From positions 1-64,000 of the forward strand of contig JAKLEA010000007.1 of the NCBI GenBank assembly GCA_022711755.1: a DNA stretch of 64,000 nt, given 5' to 3'. Source of the DNA: Planctomycetota bacterium (GTDB lineage: Bacteria; Planctomycetota; Brocadiia; SM23-32; JAKLEA01). The notes below the pieces were generated by a model that ran no database searches, was not told the DNA's origin, and was given only the letters and a program-made list of their open reading frames with translations. Shown here piece by piece: positions 54,628 to 63,511 of this stretch. A program made the position numbers and the translations under genes. Positions within the stretch are counted from its first letter, which is position 1. Every line of letters begins with the position of its first letter.

Positions 54628-56697
54628 CTATCGCTTCGCCATCCGTCTGTACACCCCGACTCCGTATCCGCCAAGCTCCACGCACTCACCCGCCCTGCCG
54701 CCGGCAAGGACATCATGATATTCTCCATCGCCAAGCGCAACCTTCACCTGCTCAGCGTTGAAGTTCATGACGAACACGAATTCCCGCTCCCCGTCCCCTC
54801 GCTTCTGGACCGAAACGCCGTCCGGCAACCCGCCATCCAGAATCGGTCTGATACCGATCTCCCGCGATACCGCGCCAAGGAAATCGCACAGGAAGTCGTT
54901 GCTGTTGCGCGAAGCGACGTAATACGCCCTGCCCTTGCCATATTTGTTCACGGTGACGGCCGGTCTGCCTGCGTAGAAATCTCTGCCGTAAGTCGCCAGA
55001 ACCTTCGCGCCCTCGGCATGGATCAGCGCGAAAAGCTCCCGCGCCTCATATTCCTCCTTCATGCCATCCGCAGGGCCTTTCCCGAATCTCACACAATTCC
55101 TCTCCTCCGGATGTGTCGCGTCCGTCTCCTCGTCCCAAATCCCCAGCACCTTTCTCAATCCCCCTCCCGGCCACCCGCCCAGATAGCACAGATCACTCTC
55201 GTCAACAATCCCCGTCCAATACGTCGCAACCCACGTTCCACCTTCCCTGACGAACTTCTCAAGCTTTTCCGCCATGCCGGGTCGGAGCATGTAGAGCATC
55301 GGCGTGATGAACAGCTTGTAGCGAGAGATATCGCATGTCTGATCAATCACGTCAACCGGAATGCCCGCCTTCCAGAACGGAGAGTAATGGGCGATGCAGG
55401 TCTCGGCATACGTGCCGCGATAGTCGCGCCCAAGCCCCTGGATTTCGTCCATCGCCCAACGGGTTTCCCAGTCGTAGACGATCGCAACCTGCGGGCGCAC
55501 AGTCGTCCCTATCACCCCGTCCATCTTCTCCAGCGCCATGCCGACTCCGGCCACGTCTCGGAAAACGCGAGTGTTCTCATGCCCAACGTGGTCAACGACT
55601 GCGCCGTGGAACTTCTCGCTGCCGCCCCTGCCCTTGCGCCATTGGAAATACTGCACAGTGTCGCTGCCGTGGGCGACGGCATGAAGGCTGCTGAGCAGGT
55701 GCATCCCCGGACGTTTCAGCTTGCAGACCGGCGCCCAGTTTGTGACGCTCGGGACGCTCTCCATCAGCATGAACGGCTTGCCGCCCTTCAGACAGCGGTT
55801 GATGTCGTGGGTGAAGGCCGTCGCACAGGCTGTCTGAAGCTCGTTGCCCGGCTTGTGCCACCACGGATAGCTGTCCCATGAAACGACGTCAACCTCCCTA
55901 GCGAACTTCCAGTAATCGAGTGTCGTCGAAAGTCCCATGAAGTTCGTCGTGATCGGGACCTGTGGCGTGAACTCCCCCAGCGGGGCGATTTCCGCCTTGT
56001 AGAAATCAATCGTCTGCTCGGTCAGGAAACGTTTCCAATCCAGCGTCATGCCGTGGACGCTGTAGTCAATCGGTCGAATGTCCTCCCAGTCCGTTATTGT
56101 GTGGCTCCAGAATCCTGCCCACCACTTTTGATTCAGTTCGTCAAGGTCGTCGTGGTACCTGATCCTGAGCCAGTTCCTGAAAGCGTTCAGACAGAGGTCG
56201 CAGTGGCAGTCTCCGCCGTTGTATTCATTGGAAATGTGCCAGACAAGCAGTGCGGGATGGTCTTTGTATCTCTCGGCAAGTCTCGCGTTGATAATCCGGC
56301 ATTTTTCCCGATAGACGGGAGATGTTCGGCAATGGTTGTGACGCGTATGGTGAAACTCCCGTCGTCCGTCGCGGTTGACGCGCAGGACTTCGGGGTATTT
56401 CCGGCTCATCCACGCCGGGCGCGCGCCGCTGGGCGTCGCCAGCACGGCGAACCCGCCGTGCTCAGCCAGCTTGTCCATGATCGCGTCCAGCCAGCCGAAC
56501 TCGAAACGCCCCTCCTCCGGCTCAAGAGATGTCCAGGAGAAGATTGCGACGGACATGGCATTGCAATGCGCCAGCTTCATCAGGCGCATGTCCTCGTCCC
56601 AGACCTCCGGAGTCGCGCTCCACTGGTCGGGGTTATAATCGCCGCCATGAAGAAAATGGGGGAATTTCGGGTTGATCGGCGGGTAGTGGTCGGGCAT
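54628..56697 (-). CDS. GH42 beta-galactosidase
   Basis: A 689-residue cytosolic enzyme, the full family length. The TIM barrel has the acid/base Glu158 in HISNEYNGG and the nucleophile Glu313 in PFMLMESVPSVTNW. Four cysteines (123, 164, 166, 169) match the zinc cluster of Thermus-type GH42 enzymes. A trimerisation domain and a beta-rich C-terminus follow. No signal peptide is present, so it works on imported galactosides. GGAG seven bases before the ATG at 56697 supports the start. It lies downstream of carB but behind a strong hairpin, so it probably has its own promoter. It releases terminal beta-galactose, which fits the agarase-like and transporter genes. Confidence 0.95.
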   Translation of the reverse strand: MPDHYPPINPKFPHFLHGGDYNPDQWSATPEVWDEDMRLMKLAHCNAMSVAIFSWTSLEPEEGRFEFGWLDAIMDKLAEHGGFAVLATPSGARPAWMSRKYPEVLRVNRDGRREFHHTRHNHCRTSPVYREKCRIINARLAERYKDHPALLVWHISNEYNGGDCHCDLCLNAFRNWLRIRYHDDLDELNQKWWAGFWSHTITDWEDIRPIDYSVHGMTLDWKRFLTEQTIDFYKAEIAPLGEFTPQVPITTNFMGLSTTLDYWKFAREVDVVSWDSYPWWHKPGNELQTACATAFTHDINRCLKGGKPFMLMESVPSVTNWAPVCKLKRPGMHLLSSLHAVAHGSDTVQYFQWRKGRGGSEKFHGAVVDHVGHENTRVFRDVAGVGMALEKMDGVIGTTVRPQVAIVYDWETRWAMDEIQGLGRDYRGTYAETCIAHYSPFWKAGIPVDVIDQTCDISRYKLFITPMLYMLRPGMAEKLEKFVREGGTWVATYWTGIVDESDLCYLGGWPGGGLRKVLGIWDEETDATHPEERNCVRFGKGPADGMKEEYEARELFALIHAEGAKVLATYGRDFYAGRPAVTVNKYGKGRAYYVASRNSNDFLCDFLGAVSREIGIRPILDGGLPDGVSVQKRGDGEREFVFVMNFNAEQVKVALGDGEYHDVLAGGRAGECVELGGYGVGVYRRMAKR

Positions 56698-56813
56698 GAT
56701 TCATCTCCATTATCGCGTCAGATTGAAATCCGGGCATTCCTGGAACTGCCGGCGCTTTACTTTACCGCCAGCCTGCTCGACTGTTCCAGTGATAAGAGCA
56801 AGTCTCAATACAA

Positions 56814-56854
56814 CGGCCTTCCCGCAAGCGATAACAGCGATTGCGGGAAGGCCG
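56814..56854 (-). terminator. Hairpin after carB
   Basis: CGGCCTTCCCGCAA (56814-56827) pairs perfectly with TTGCGGGAAGGCCG (56841-56854) around a 13-base loop. It lies 33 bases beyond the carB stop and upstream of the GH42 start in the same direction. A strong T run is missing (only TTGTATT follows on the minus strand), so it may be Rho-assisted or a processing signal. Confidence 0.7.
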
Positions 56855-56886
56855 ATGTTTCACGTTGCGCCCCAAGCCGGAAGAAT

Positions 56887-59800
56887 TTACCGCCCTTCGA
56901 TGTCCTTGTGGTACTCCTGCAGGCACTTCAGAGCGCCGCGCGCCATCTTCCGGGCCTCGATTCCCTTGGCAGCCGCCACCGCAGCGGTCATGGTTGTTAT
57001 ATATGGGATTTTGTACCGAATCGCGGTCATCCGGATGTAGGAATCGTTCTCCTTGCCGGCTCTTCCGACAGGCGTGTTGATGACAAGATGAACCTGGCGA
57101 TTCATGATGTCGTCCACGATGTTCGGACGCGCCTCGGCCACTTTATTCGCCAATTCCGCGTTGACCCCGTTCTTTAGCAGAACGTCCCGCGTCCCAGTTG
57201 TGGCCTTTATCTTGAATCCTAACGCCGCGAAGCGCCTTGCCACGTTCACCGCCGCCTGCTTGTCCTTGTCGGCGACCGTCAGCAGAACCGTCCCCTCCAA
57301 CGGCAGCCTTCCCTGCGCCGCGTCCTGAGCCTTGTAATAGGCCAGCCCGAAGGATTCCGCCATTCCCAGAACCTCCCCGGTCGAGCGCATCTCCGGCCCG
57401 AGGATCGGGTCCACCTCCGGATAGAAGTAGAACGGGAAAACCGACTCTTTCACTCCGTAGTGCGGGATGCTCTTGCGCTCAAGCTTCAGGTCCTTCAGCT
57501 TTGCGCCAAGCATGACCTGCGTGGCAATGCGCGCCATGGACAGTCCGCAGACCTTGCTGACAAGCGGAACTGTCCGGCTTGCCCTCGGATTCGCCTCTAG
57601 CACGTAGACCGTATCATGGCATATTGCGTACTGTATGTTCATCAATCCGACTACGCGGAGTTGAACCGCGATGATCTTCGTGTATTCCTCGATGGTTTCC
57701 AGATGCTTTGCCGGGATGCTCACCGGCGGAATTACACAGGCGGAATCGCCGGAGTGGATTCCCGCTTCCTCGATATGCTCCATGACGGCAGGAACAAATG
57801 CGTCCACCCCGTCTGATATGGCGTCAGCCTCAGCCTCGATGGCATTCTCAAGGAACTTGTCAATCAGTATGGGACGCTCCGGCGAGACGTCCACCGCCGC
57901 CATCATGTAACGCGCCAGCATCCCGTCGTCATGGACCACCTGCATCGCCCGCCCGCCAAGGACGAAGGACGGCCTTACCATCAAGGGGTACCCGATGCGG
58001 GCGGCCACGGCACGGGCTTCCTCAAGCGTGCTTGCCATGCCACTCTCCGGCATCGGAATGCCCAGCCGGGCCATGACCTGCCGGAATCTGTCCCTGTCCT
58101 CCGCAAGGTCAATCGTCTCGGGCGTCGTTCCGACTATCTTCGCGCCTGCCGCTTCGAGTTCCGCCGCGATGTTCAGGGGCGTCTGCCCGCCAAACTGGCA
58201 GATGATGCCATCCGGCTTCTCCTTCTCGTAAATACTCAGCACATCCTCGACAGTCAGAGGCTCGAAGTAGAGCTTGTTGGACGTGTCGTAATCCGTTGAG
58301 ACGGTCTCCGGATTACAGTTGACCATGATGGACTCGATCCCCGCGTCGCGCAGCGCAAACGCCGCATGGACGCAGCAGTAATCAAACTCGATGCCCTGCC
58401 CTATCCTGTTCGGCCCGCCGCCCAGGACCATTATCTTGCGGTTGGGGGAAACCGTTGTCTGATCGGGCACGTTATAAGATGAATAATAGTAGGCCGCGTT
58501 CTCGACACCGCTCACCGGAACCGGATGCCAGCCTTCCACAAGTCCCAGCCTCTTGCGCTGTTCGCGTATCTTCGTTTCCGCCGCGCCCAGTAGCTTGGAC
58601 AAGTAACGGTCGGCAAAACCGTCCTTTTTGGCTCTGACAAGGAGGGAATCCGGCAACTCCCTGCCCTTGTGCTTCAGAATCTCCTCCTCAAGCTCGACCA
58701 GTTCCTTCATCTGCTGAATGAAATAGGGCTTGATGTAAGTCTTCTCATACAGTTCCTGAACTCCAGCTCCTTTGCGGATAGCCTCATACATGACGAATTG
58801 CCGCTCGCTGGTTGCGTAACTGAGCATCTGCATCAATTCATCCAGGCTCTTCTTGTTGTAGTTCTTTGCAAATCCCAGCCCATATCGCCCGTCCTCCCTG
58901 GAACGTATGGACTTCTGGAACGCTTCCTTGTAGGTCTTGCCGATGCTCATGACCTCGCCGACGGCCCGCATCTGAGTCCCAAGCTTATCCTCCAGCCCCT
59001 CAAATTTCTCAAAAGCCCAGCGCGAGAACTTCACGACCACGTAATCCCCCGAAGGCGTATACTTCTCCAGCGTTCCGTCCCGCCAGTAGGGTATCTCATC
59101 CATCGTCAGCCCGCCGGCAAGCAGGGACGACACATAGGCTATCGGGAATCCCGTCGCCTTCGACGCCAGCGCCGAGGAGCGCGACGTGCGCGGGTTGATC
59201 TCAATCACCACTACGCGCCCGGTCTTCGGATCATGCGCGAACTGAATGTTCGTGCCCCCGATGATCTCAATGGCCTCGACTATGTCATACGACCACTTCT
59301 GTAGTTTCTTCTGCAGTTCCGGGGCAATCGTCAGCATCGGCGCGGTGCAGTAGCTGTCCCCCGTGTGAACGCCCATCGCGTCCACGTTCTCGATGAAACA
59401 GACCGTTATCATCTGGTTCTTGGCGTCGCGAACTACCTCAAGCTCCAACTCCTCCCAGCCAAGAACCGACTCTTCAACCAGAATCTGGCCGACAAGACTT
59501 GCCTGAAGCCCCCTGGCCGCTATCGTTCGGAACTCTTCCATGTTGAAGACAAGCCCGCCGCCCGTCCCGCCCATCGTGTAGGCCGGGCGGATGACGCATG
59601 GCAGACCGATGTCTGCCACGATCTTTTCAGCTTCCTCAAGCGTGACGGCGATCGCGCTGCGCGGCATGTCAATGCCCAGACTGTTCATTGTGTCCTTGAA
59701 AGCCTGCCTGTCCTCGCCGCGCTTGATGGCGTCAACCTGAACGCCGATGACCTTCACGCCGAACTTGGACAAAACGCCCGCCCGCGCAAGCTCCGAGGAG

Positions 59801-60093
59801 AGATTCAACCCCGACTGCCCGCCCAGGTTCGGCAGCAGCGCGTCTGGCCTCTCCCTCTCGATGATCTCCGCCATCGCCTCAAGCGTCAGAGGCTCGATAT
59901 ACGTTCTGTCTGCCATGCCGGGGTCGGTCATGATCGTCGCGGGATTGGAATTTGCCAAGATGATCTCATATCCCAATTGTCTGAGGGCCTTGCACGCCTG
60001 AGTGCCGGAGTAATCGAACTCGCAGGCCTGCCCGATGACAATGGGACCGGACCCGATGATCATGACTCTCTTAATGTCGTCGCGCTTCGGCAT
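56887..60093 (-). CDS. carB: Carbamoyl-phosphate synthase large subunit
   Basis: About 1068 residues from the ATG at 60093 (start MPKRDDIKRVMIIGSG), the normal family length; an upstream TTG-type frame to 60210 adds 39 residues not found in the family. It makes carbamoyl phosphate for arginine and pyrimidine synthesis. The two ATP-grasp halves are visible (N-half with QACEFDYSGTQACKALR and IIGGTNIQFAHDPKTGRVVVIEINPRTSRSSALASKATG; C-half with GGPNRIGQGIEFDYCCVHAAFAL and NIQYAICHDTVYVLEANPRASRTVPLVSK). A methylglyoxal-synthase-like regulatory domain closes the protein. carA is not in the window, which is unusual, as the two are often adjacent. Confidence 0.97.
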   Translation of the reverse strand: MPKRDDIKRVMIIGSGPIVIGQACEFDYSGTQACKALRQLGYEIILANSNPATIMTDPGMADRTYIEPLTLEAMAEIIERERPDALLPNLGGQSGLNLSSELARAGVLSKFGVKVIGVQVDAIKRGEDRQAFKDTMNSLGIDMPRSAIAVTLEEAEKIVADIGLPCVIRPAYTMGGTGGGLVFNMEEFRTIAARGLQASLVGQILVEESVLGWEELELEVVRDAKNQMITVCFIENVDAMGVHTGDSYCTAPMLTIAPELQKKLQKWSYDIVEAIEIIGGTNIQFAHDPKTGRVVVIEINPRTSRSSALASKATGFPIAYVSSLLAGGLTMDEIPYWRDGTLEKYTPSGDYVVVKFSRWAFEKFEGLEDKLGTQMRAVGEVMSIGKTYKEAFQKSIRSREDGRYGLGFAKNYNKKSLDELMQMLSYATSERQFVMYEAIRKGAGVQELYEKTYIKPYFIQQMKELVELEEEILKHKGRELPDSLLVRAKKDGFADRYLSKLLGAAETKIREQRKRLGLVEGWHPVPVSGVENAAYYYSSYNVPDQTTVSPNRKIMVLGGGPNRIGQGIEFDYCCVHAAFALRDAGIESIMVNCNPETVSTDYDTSNKLYFEPLTVEDVLSIYEKEKPDGIICQFGGQTPLNIAAELEAAGAKIVGTTPETIDLAEDRDRFRQVMARLGIPMPESGMASTLEEARAVAARIGYPLMVRPSFVLGGRAMQVVHDDGMLARYMMAAVDVSPERPILIDKFLENAIEAEADAISDGVDAFVPAVMEHIEEAGIHSGDSACVIPPVSIPAKHLETIEEYTKIIAVQLRVVGLMNIQYAICHDTVYVLEANPRASRTVPLVSKVCGLSMARIATQVMLGAKLKDLKLERKSIPHYGVKESVFPFYFYPEVDPILGPEMRSTGEVLGMAESFGLAYYKAQDAAQGRLPLEGTVLLTVADKDKQAAVNVARRFAALGFKIKATTGTRDVLLKNGVNAELANKVAEARPNIVDDIMNRQVHLVINTPVGRAGKENDSYIRMTAIRYKIPYITTMTAAVAAAKGIEARKMARGALKCLQEYHKDIEGR

Positions 60094-60625
60094 TTTCTCT
60101 GTCGCCTTTCTGAGCAGCGGCTTGTCTGAATCGGTTTGGGAAAAGTAATTTCCGCTGTCAGCCGTGATGGAGAAACGCGCGCGACTTTCCGGTAGGCGGA
60201 TACAGAGCAATATGCGCCCGCTGAGAGGCGAGCGTTGGGAACCCGCCGCCGTGACTCAGGTGGCGTTGTTGGAGTTTGCCGCCTGCGGAGCAAGCGGCAT
60301 CGCATTGCCGGGTGTGGTCGCTTGTCATTTCCTTTTCTCGGTGCCAGCGAGAAACGTAAATGCCGCTAATACTACGCCAGATTATCCGGCGGTCAAGCTT
60401 TGTTTGGAAATGCCGGAGCTATCCATACCGAGAAATCATGCGGCAGGAACACCGCGCCATTGCCTAACTAAAACTCGCTGCCGAATAATCCCGCGGCGAC
60501 TGACAGGACTATCTGCTGACAAAAGATCATGGCGGCAAGAACCGAACTTGATCACATTAAACCAATCGGCCCCGGTCATTTAGTGATCGGGGCCGATCTG
60601 AATTGCGAAGAAGAACCGGGCGGGA
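60094..60625. other. Intergenic region between cold-shock gene and carB
   Basis: No gene in these 532 bases. They probably contain the carB promoter and leader. A short stem (TTTCTCG/CGAGAAA at 60334-60354) and the terminator hairpin of the cold-shock gene (60566-60598) are the only structures I see. Plus-strand frames here, up to 139 codons, have no recognisable product. Confidence 0.6.
60566..60598 (-). terminator. Hairpin after the cold-shock gene
   Basis: ATCGGCCCCG (60566-60575) pairs perfectly with CGGGGCCGAT (60589-60598) across a 13-base loop, 27 bases beyond the stop of the cold-shock gene. On the transcribed strand a short TTGGTTTAAT follows rather than a clean T run. It is the best terminator candidate for that gene. 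Confidence 0.75.
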
Positions 60626-60829
60626 CTACGCCATCTTCTTCACGTCCTTGGCGCGGGGGCCTTTCGGGCTTTGCTCGATCTCGAACTCAACCTCCTGGCC
60701 TTCGCTGAGCGTTTTGAATCCCGTTCCCAGAATGCTTGCGTGATGAACGAACACGTCCGGGCCGTTGTCCTGCTCGATGAACCCGAAGCCCTTCTGATCA
60801 CTGAACCACTTTACTCGTCCTTTTGCCAT
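60626..60829 (-). CDS. Cold-shock domain protein (CspA family)
   Basis: A 67-residue single cold-shock domain, with RNP1 KGFGFI (13-18) and RNP2 VFVHH (26-30) in the right places. It binds single-stranded RNA or DNA and melts secondary structure. The start follows GAGAGG by nine bases. Before it lies about 400 bases of gene-free DNA, enough for a long cold-shock-type 5' leader, though none is proven. It has its own terminator. Confidence 0.97.
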   Translation of the reverse strand: MAKGRVKWFSDQKGFGFIEQDNGPDVFVHHASILGTGFKTLSEGQEVEFEIEQSPKGPRAKDVKKMA

Positions 60830-61233
60830 CTAAGACAACCTCTCAAAAACGGCGGCAGCCATTCTCAAAGGGGATGAGACGCAACAAATCGCGCTCAGTC
60901 AGTCGAGGGCAGAACCCCCGTTTCTGCTACAGAATCCCCGCAATGAGATAGACCACCGCAAAGAGCCGGGGCGACATGACGGGCATCAACCCGCCGCCCC
61001 GACAAGCGAAATATCATACCCGAAATGTTTCAAAACGCAATGCAATAATCGGACTACAAAATCATTTTTCTTCCTCCCCGGAATGCGCGTCCCTCCCCCG
61101 CTTGATTCCTGAGGCCCGACCGGTTACAAACCAATTCGCAGTCTTTGGCGTAATCATGCGGCGCGTATGCGCATCCACGGTGACAAATGCGCCGCAGTCA
61201 ATCATAAGCAACCAGGACGACAAAGGGCAAACG
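60830..61233. other. Divergent intergenic region between cold-shock and sialidase genes
   Basis: I see no gene or strong repeat in 404 bases. It should hold the promoters of the leftward cold-shock gene and the rightward sialidase-like gene. An in-frame extension of the sialidase from 60976 has no signal-peptide logic and is rejected. Confidence 0.6.
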
Positions 61234-62322
61234 ATGATGAATCCGGCCTTGATCGCGGCTTTGGCCCTCGGGATTGCCGGTTGCGCCGCAGGAAACAAGC
61301 CTGCCGTCCCAGGGCAGGAACAAACAAGCGTCACCAGGAGTAATGAAATGGTATTCCTGCACGAACTGATCTCACATCCGACCGAAAGATTCCCCTCCTG
61401 CCACTGTTCCAGCATCGTCGAGCTGCCCGGCGGCGACCTGATGGCCTGCTGGTACTCCGGCAGCGGGGAAGCCCGGCCCGACGTCGCTGTCGTCGCCTCC
61501 CGCAAGCCAAAGGACGCCGCCAAGTGGTCCGAGCCGGTCGTCCTTGCCGACGAGCCGGGCAAGCCCGAGGGCAACTGCATATTCTTCATCATGCCTGACG
61601 GCGTTCTCTGGCTCATCTACGGCACGATGATGGGCAAGCTGGACGGCCCGGCCGGCCCCGGCGTACGATGGGAAACCTGCGACCTTCGCTACAGGACCTC
61701 AACCGACTGCGGGATCACGTGGTCCGAAATCCGCTGGCTGGACAGGGAACTCGGCAACGTCGTGAGGACCAAGCCCATCGTGATGGACAACGGGGAGGTC
61801 ATTTTCGGCGTCGAATACAAGGACAGCCACAGCCGCTTCTGGATAACGCCCGACTGCGGAAAAACCTGGCAGCGGACGGGGCCGCTGATGGGCATCCTGA
61901 ATGAGCAACCCAGCATCATCCAGCGCGGCGACGGATCCCTCTTCGCCATGGTCAGGCCAAGTTTCGATTCCTTCATCCTTCAGACGGAATCGAAGGATCG
62001 CGGCAGGACGTGGAGCTTCGCGGGGTTCACCGGCCTGCCGAACCCGTATGTCTCCATTGACATGGTAAAGCTGCGCGACGGGCGCGTCGTTCTGGCCTTC
62101 AATAACTCCCCCAAGGAGCGCTCGCCCTTCACCCTCGCGCTGAGCGAGGACGAGGGGCGCACATGGCCGTGGAAGCGCGACCTGATAACCGAACCCGGCG
62201 AGTTTTCGTACCCAGCAATAATCCAGGCGTCGGACGGAACCGTCCACGTCACCTACACCCACCTGCGGAAATCCATCGGACATTTCCAGCTTTCGCCGGA
62301 TTGGGTGAAGGGGAGAAAGTAA
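61234..62322 (+). CDS. Lipoprotein sialidase-like (BNR/Asp-box) glycosidase
   Basis: About 362 residues from ATG 61234 (a second ATG follows at once), chosen for the upstream AAAGGG and the signal MMNPALIAALALGIAGC with its lipobox. The protein is a six-bladed propeller with four Asp-boxes (STDCGITW, TPDCGKTW, SKDRGRTW, SEDEGRTW). An early arginine (SRKPKDAAKW, MVRPSF) and the GVEYKDSH strand fit the sialidase/neuraminidase superfamily, although the exact catalytic Tyr/Glu pair is not certain. It may act on sialic acid or another acidic sugar. It is followed after 19 bases by a secreted protein of unknown function, probably one transcript. Confidence 0.85.
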   Translation: MMNPALIAALALGIAGCAAGNKPAVPGQEQTSVTRSNEMVFLHELISHPTERFPSCHCSSIVELPGGDLMACWYSGSGEARPDVAVVASRKPKDAAKWSEPVVLADEPGKPEGNCIFFIMPDGVLWLIYGTMMGKLDGPAGPGVRWETCDLRYRTSTDCGITWSEIRWLDRELGNVVRTKPIVMDNGEVIFGVEYKDSHSRFWITPDCGKTWQRTGPLMGILNEQPSIIQRGDGSLFAMVRPSFDSFILQTESKDRGRTWSFAGFTGLPNPYVSIDMVKLRDGRVVLAFNNSPKERSPFTLALSEDEGRTWPWKRDLITEPGEFSYPAIIQASDGTVHVTYTHLRKSIGHFQLSPDWVKGRK

Positions 62323-62341
62323 TCGTGAGAAAGATTTTCTG

Positions 62342-63436
62342 ATGACTCGCTATAGAAAACGAGTAGTGCTTACAGGCAGGTTGTCGGCTTCTGTCTTGGT
62401 TATTCTCGCGATACTGGCTATTGAGTTAAATGCGTTAGCCGACGCCCCGCCAAAGGCTTCCGAGATCGCAAGGCAGTTCGACGAAATGTGGAAGGAAAAG
62501 AAATTCAAGGAGATGGTGGCATATTTCTCTGAACTTGAGTCGAAGTATCCGCGGTACATACCGGCCATTGTCGCTAACTACGGCCTCTCATACTGCGACG
62601 GCCACATGTTTGAGGCAGGCGAAAAGATGCAGAGGGTCGGCGTTCTCTGCCGCTTGACAAGAGGAGAGATGGATCGGTTTATGATCGGAACCTCTTGGCT
62701 GTTCACATGTGACTTCTCACTCATAGAATATAAAATCAAAATAGAAAAAGCGATAACATTGCACCGCGCAACAGATGAGGAATGGGAGAAGATTTGGCAC
62801 ATAGAATGGCCATCAGGATTACATCCTATCCCAGGCGCCGGAGTGATCGCATATGCGCCGGAGGAGATGCTTGGTCCGATGTCGAGCCAGCAACTCAATC
62901 TACTGATTGGGGAGATAAATCCCGACCTGCTGAAAAGAGAGAAGATTGACTACGAAGATATCGTCAGAATTTTTGAAGAGTCCGGACGAAAGGCAGAACT
63001 TGGCAAGTTGATAGTGAAGGCAAAATACGACCTTTTCCAAGAAGATAGCCTGATCGCGAATGACGGCATAAGGCTATTCGCTGATTTGGGAAGCGTGGAA
63101 TTGTTGAAATTCGCTGTTGAACGGGCTTGGTGGAGCAGGAAGCGATATTCACTGAAACAGATCGAAAGCCTCCCGGAGAGAGAGCGGATCAGAATGTGTT
63201 CGGAATTGCTGAGCAGCGACCACTTCTACTACCTATGGGCTGAGTCGCCGAGGAAGATGCCTGGGAACAGATTAAGAGAGGAGGAACGCCACGAGGCGCT
63301 TTTCCGACTCGAATTCCAGGGATTCCTGAATGAGTGCTTTGAGGCGAGAGGCCAGAAAGCCCCCAAGCTGGAAGAGTTGCAGAGCCCCGAATCCAGGAAA
63401 GCATATGCAGCGGGACTGACAGCGACCGGAAAGTAA
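62342..63436 (+). CDS. Secreted protein of unknown function
   Basis: A 364-residue protein with a signal peptide (LSASVLVILAILAIELNALA, cleavage near L-A-D-A). The mature part is almost wholly helical and charged (KASEIARQFDEMWKEKKFKEMVAYFSELESKYP), similar to TPR or other alpha-solenoid scaffold proteins, without a firm family match. It is less GC-rich than the preceding sialidase. It follows that gene by 19 bases, and a TPR-type protein lies beyond on the other strand. Confidence 0.68.
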   Translation: MTRYRKRVVLTGRLSASVLVILAILAIELNALADAPPKASEIARQFDEMWKEKKFKEMVAYFSELESKYPRYIPAIVANYGLSYCDGHMFEAGEKMQRVGVLCRLTRGEMDRFMIGTSWLFTCDFSLIEYKIKIEKAITLHRATDEEWEKIWHIEWPSGLHPIPGAGVIAYAPEEMLGPMSSQQLNLLIGEINPDLLKREKIDYEDIVRIFEESGRKAELGKLIVKAKYDLFQEDSLIANDGIRLFADLGSVELLKFAVERAWWSRKRYSLKQIESLPERERIRMCSELLSSDHFYYLWAESPRKMPGNRLREEERHEALFRLEFQGFLNECFEARGQKAPKLEELQSPESRKAYAAGLTATGK

Positions 63437-63511
63437 CGGTTCTCCCTGTGGTTTTCATAGGGCGCGAAGTGCATTGGGACGCGCATGGTCCGACTTCTAC
63501 TCATGCCGCAT

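Noticed and set aside
54565..55881. A 438-codon plus-strand frame opposite the GH42 gene
   Set aside because: Antisense shadow; the minus strand encodes catalytic residues and the zinc cysteines of GH42.
60164..60583. A 139-codon frame between carB and the cold-shock gene
   Set aside because: No ribosome site, no recognisable domain, and it overlaps the cold-shock terminator.
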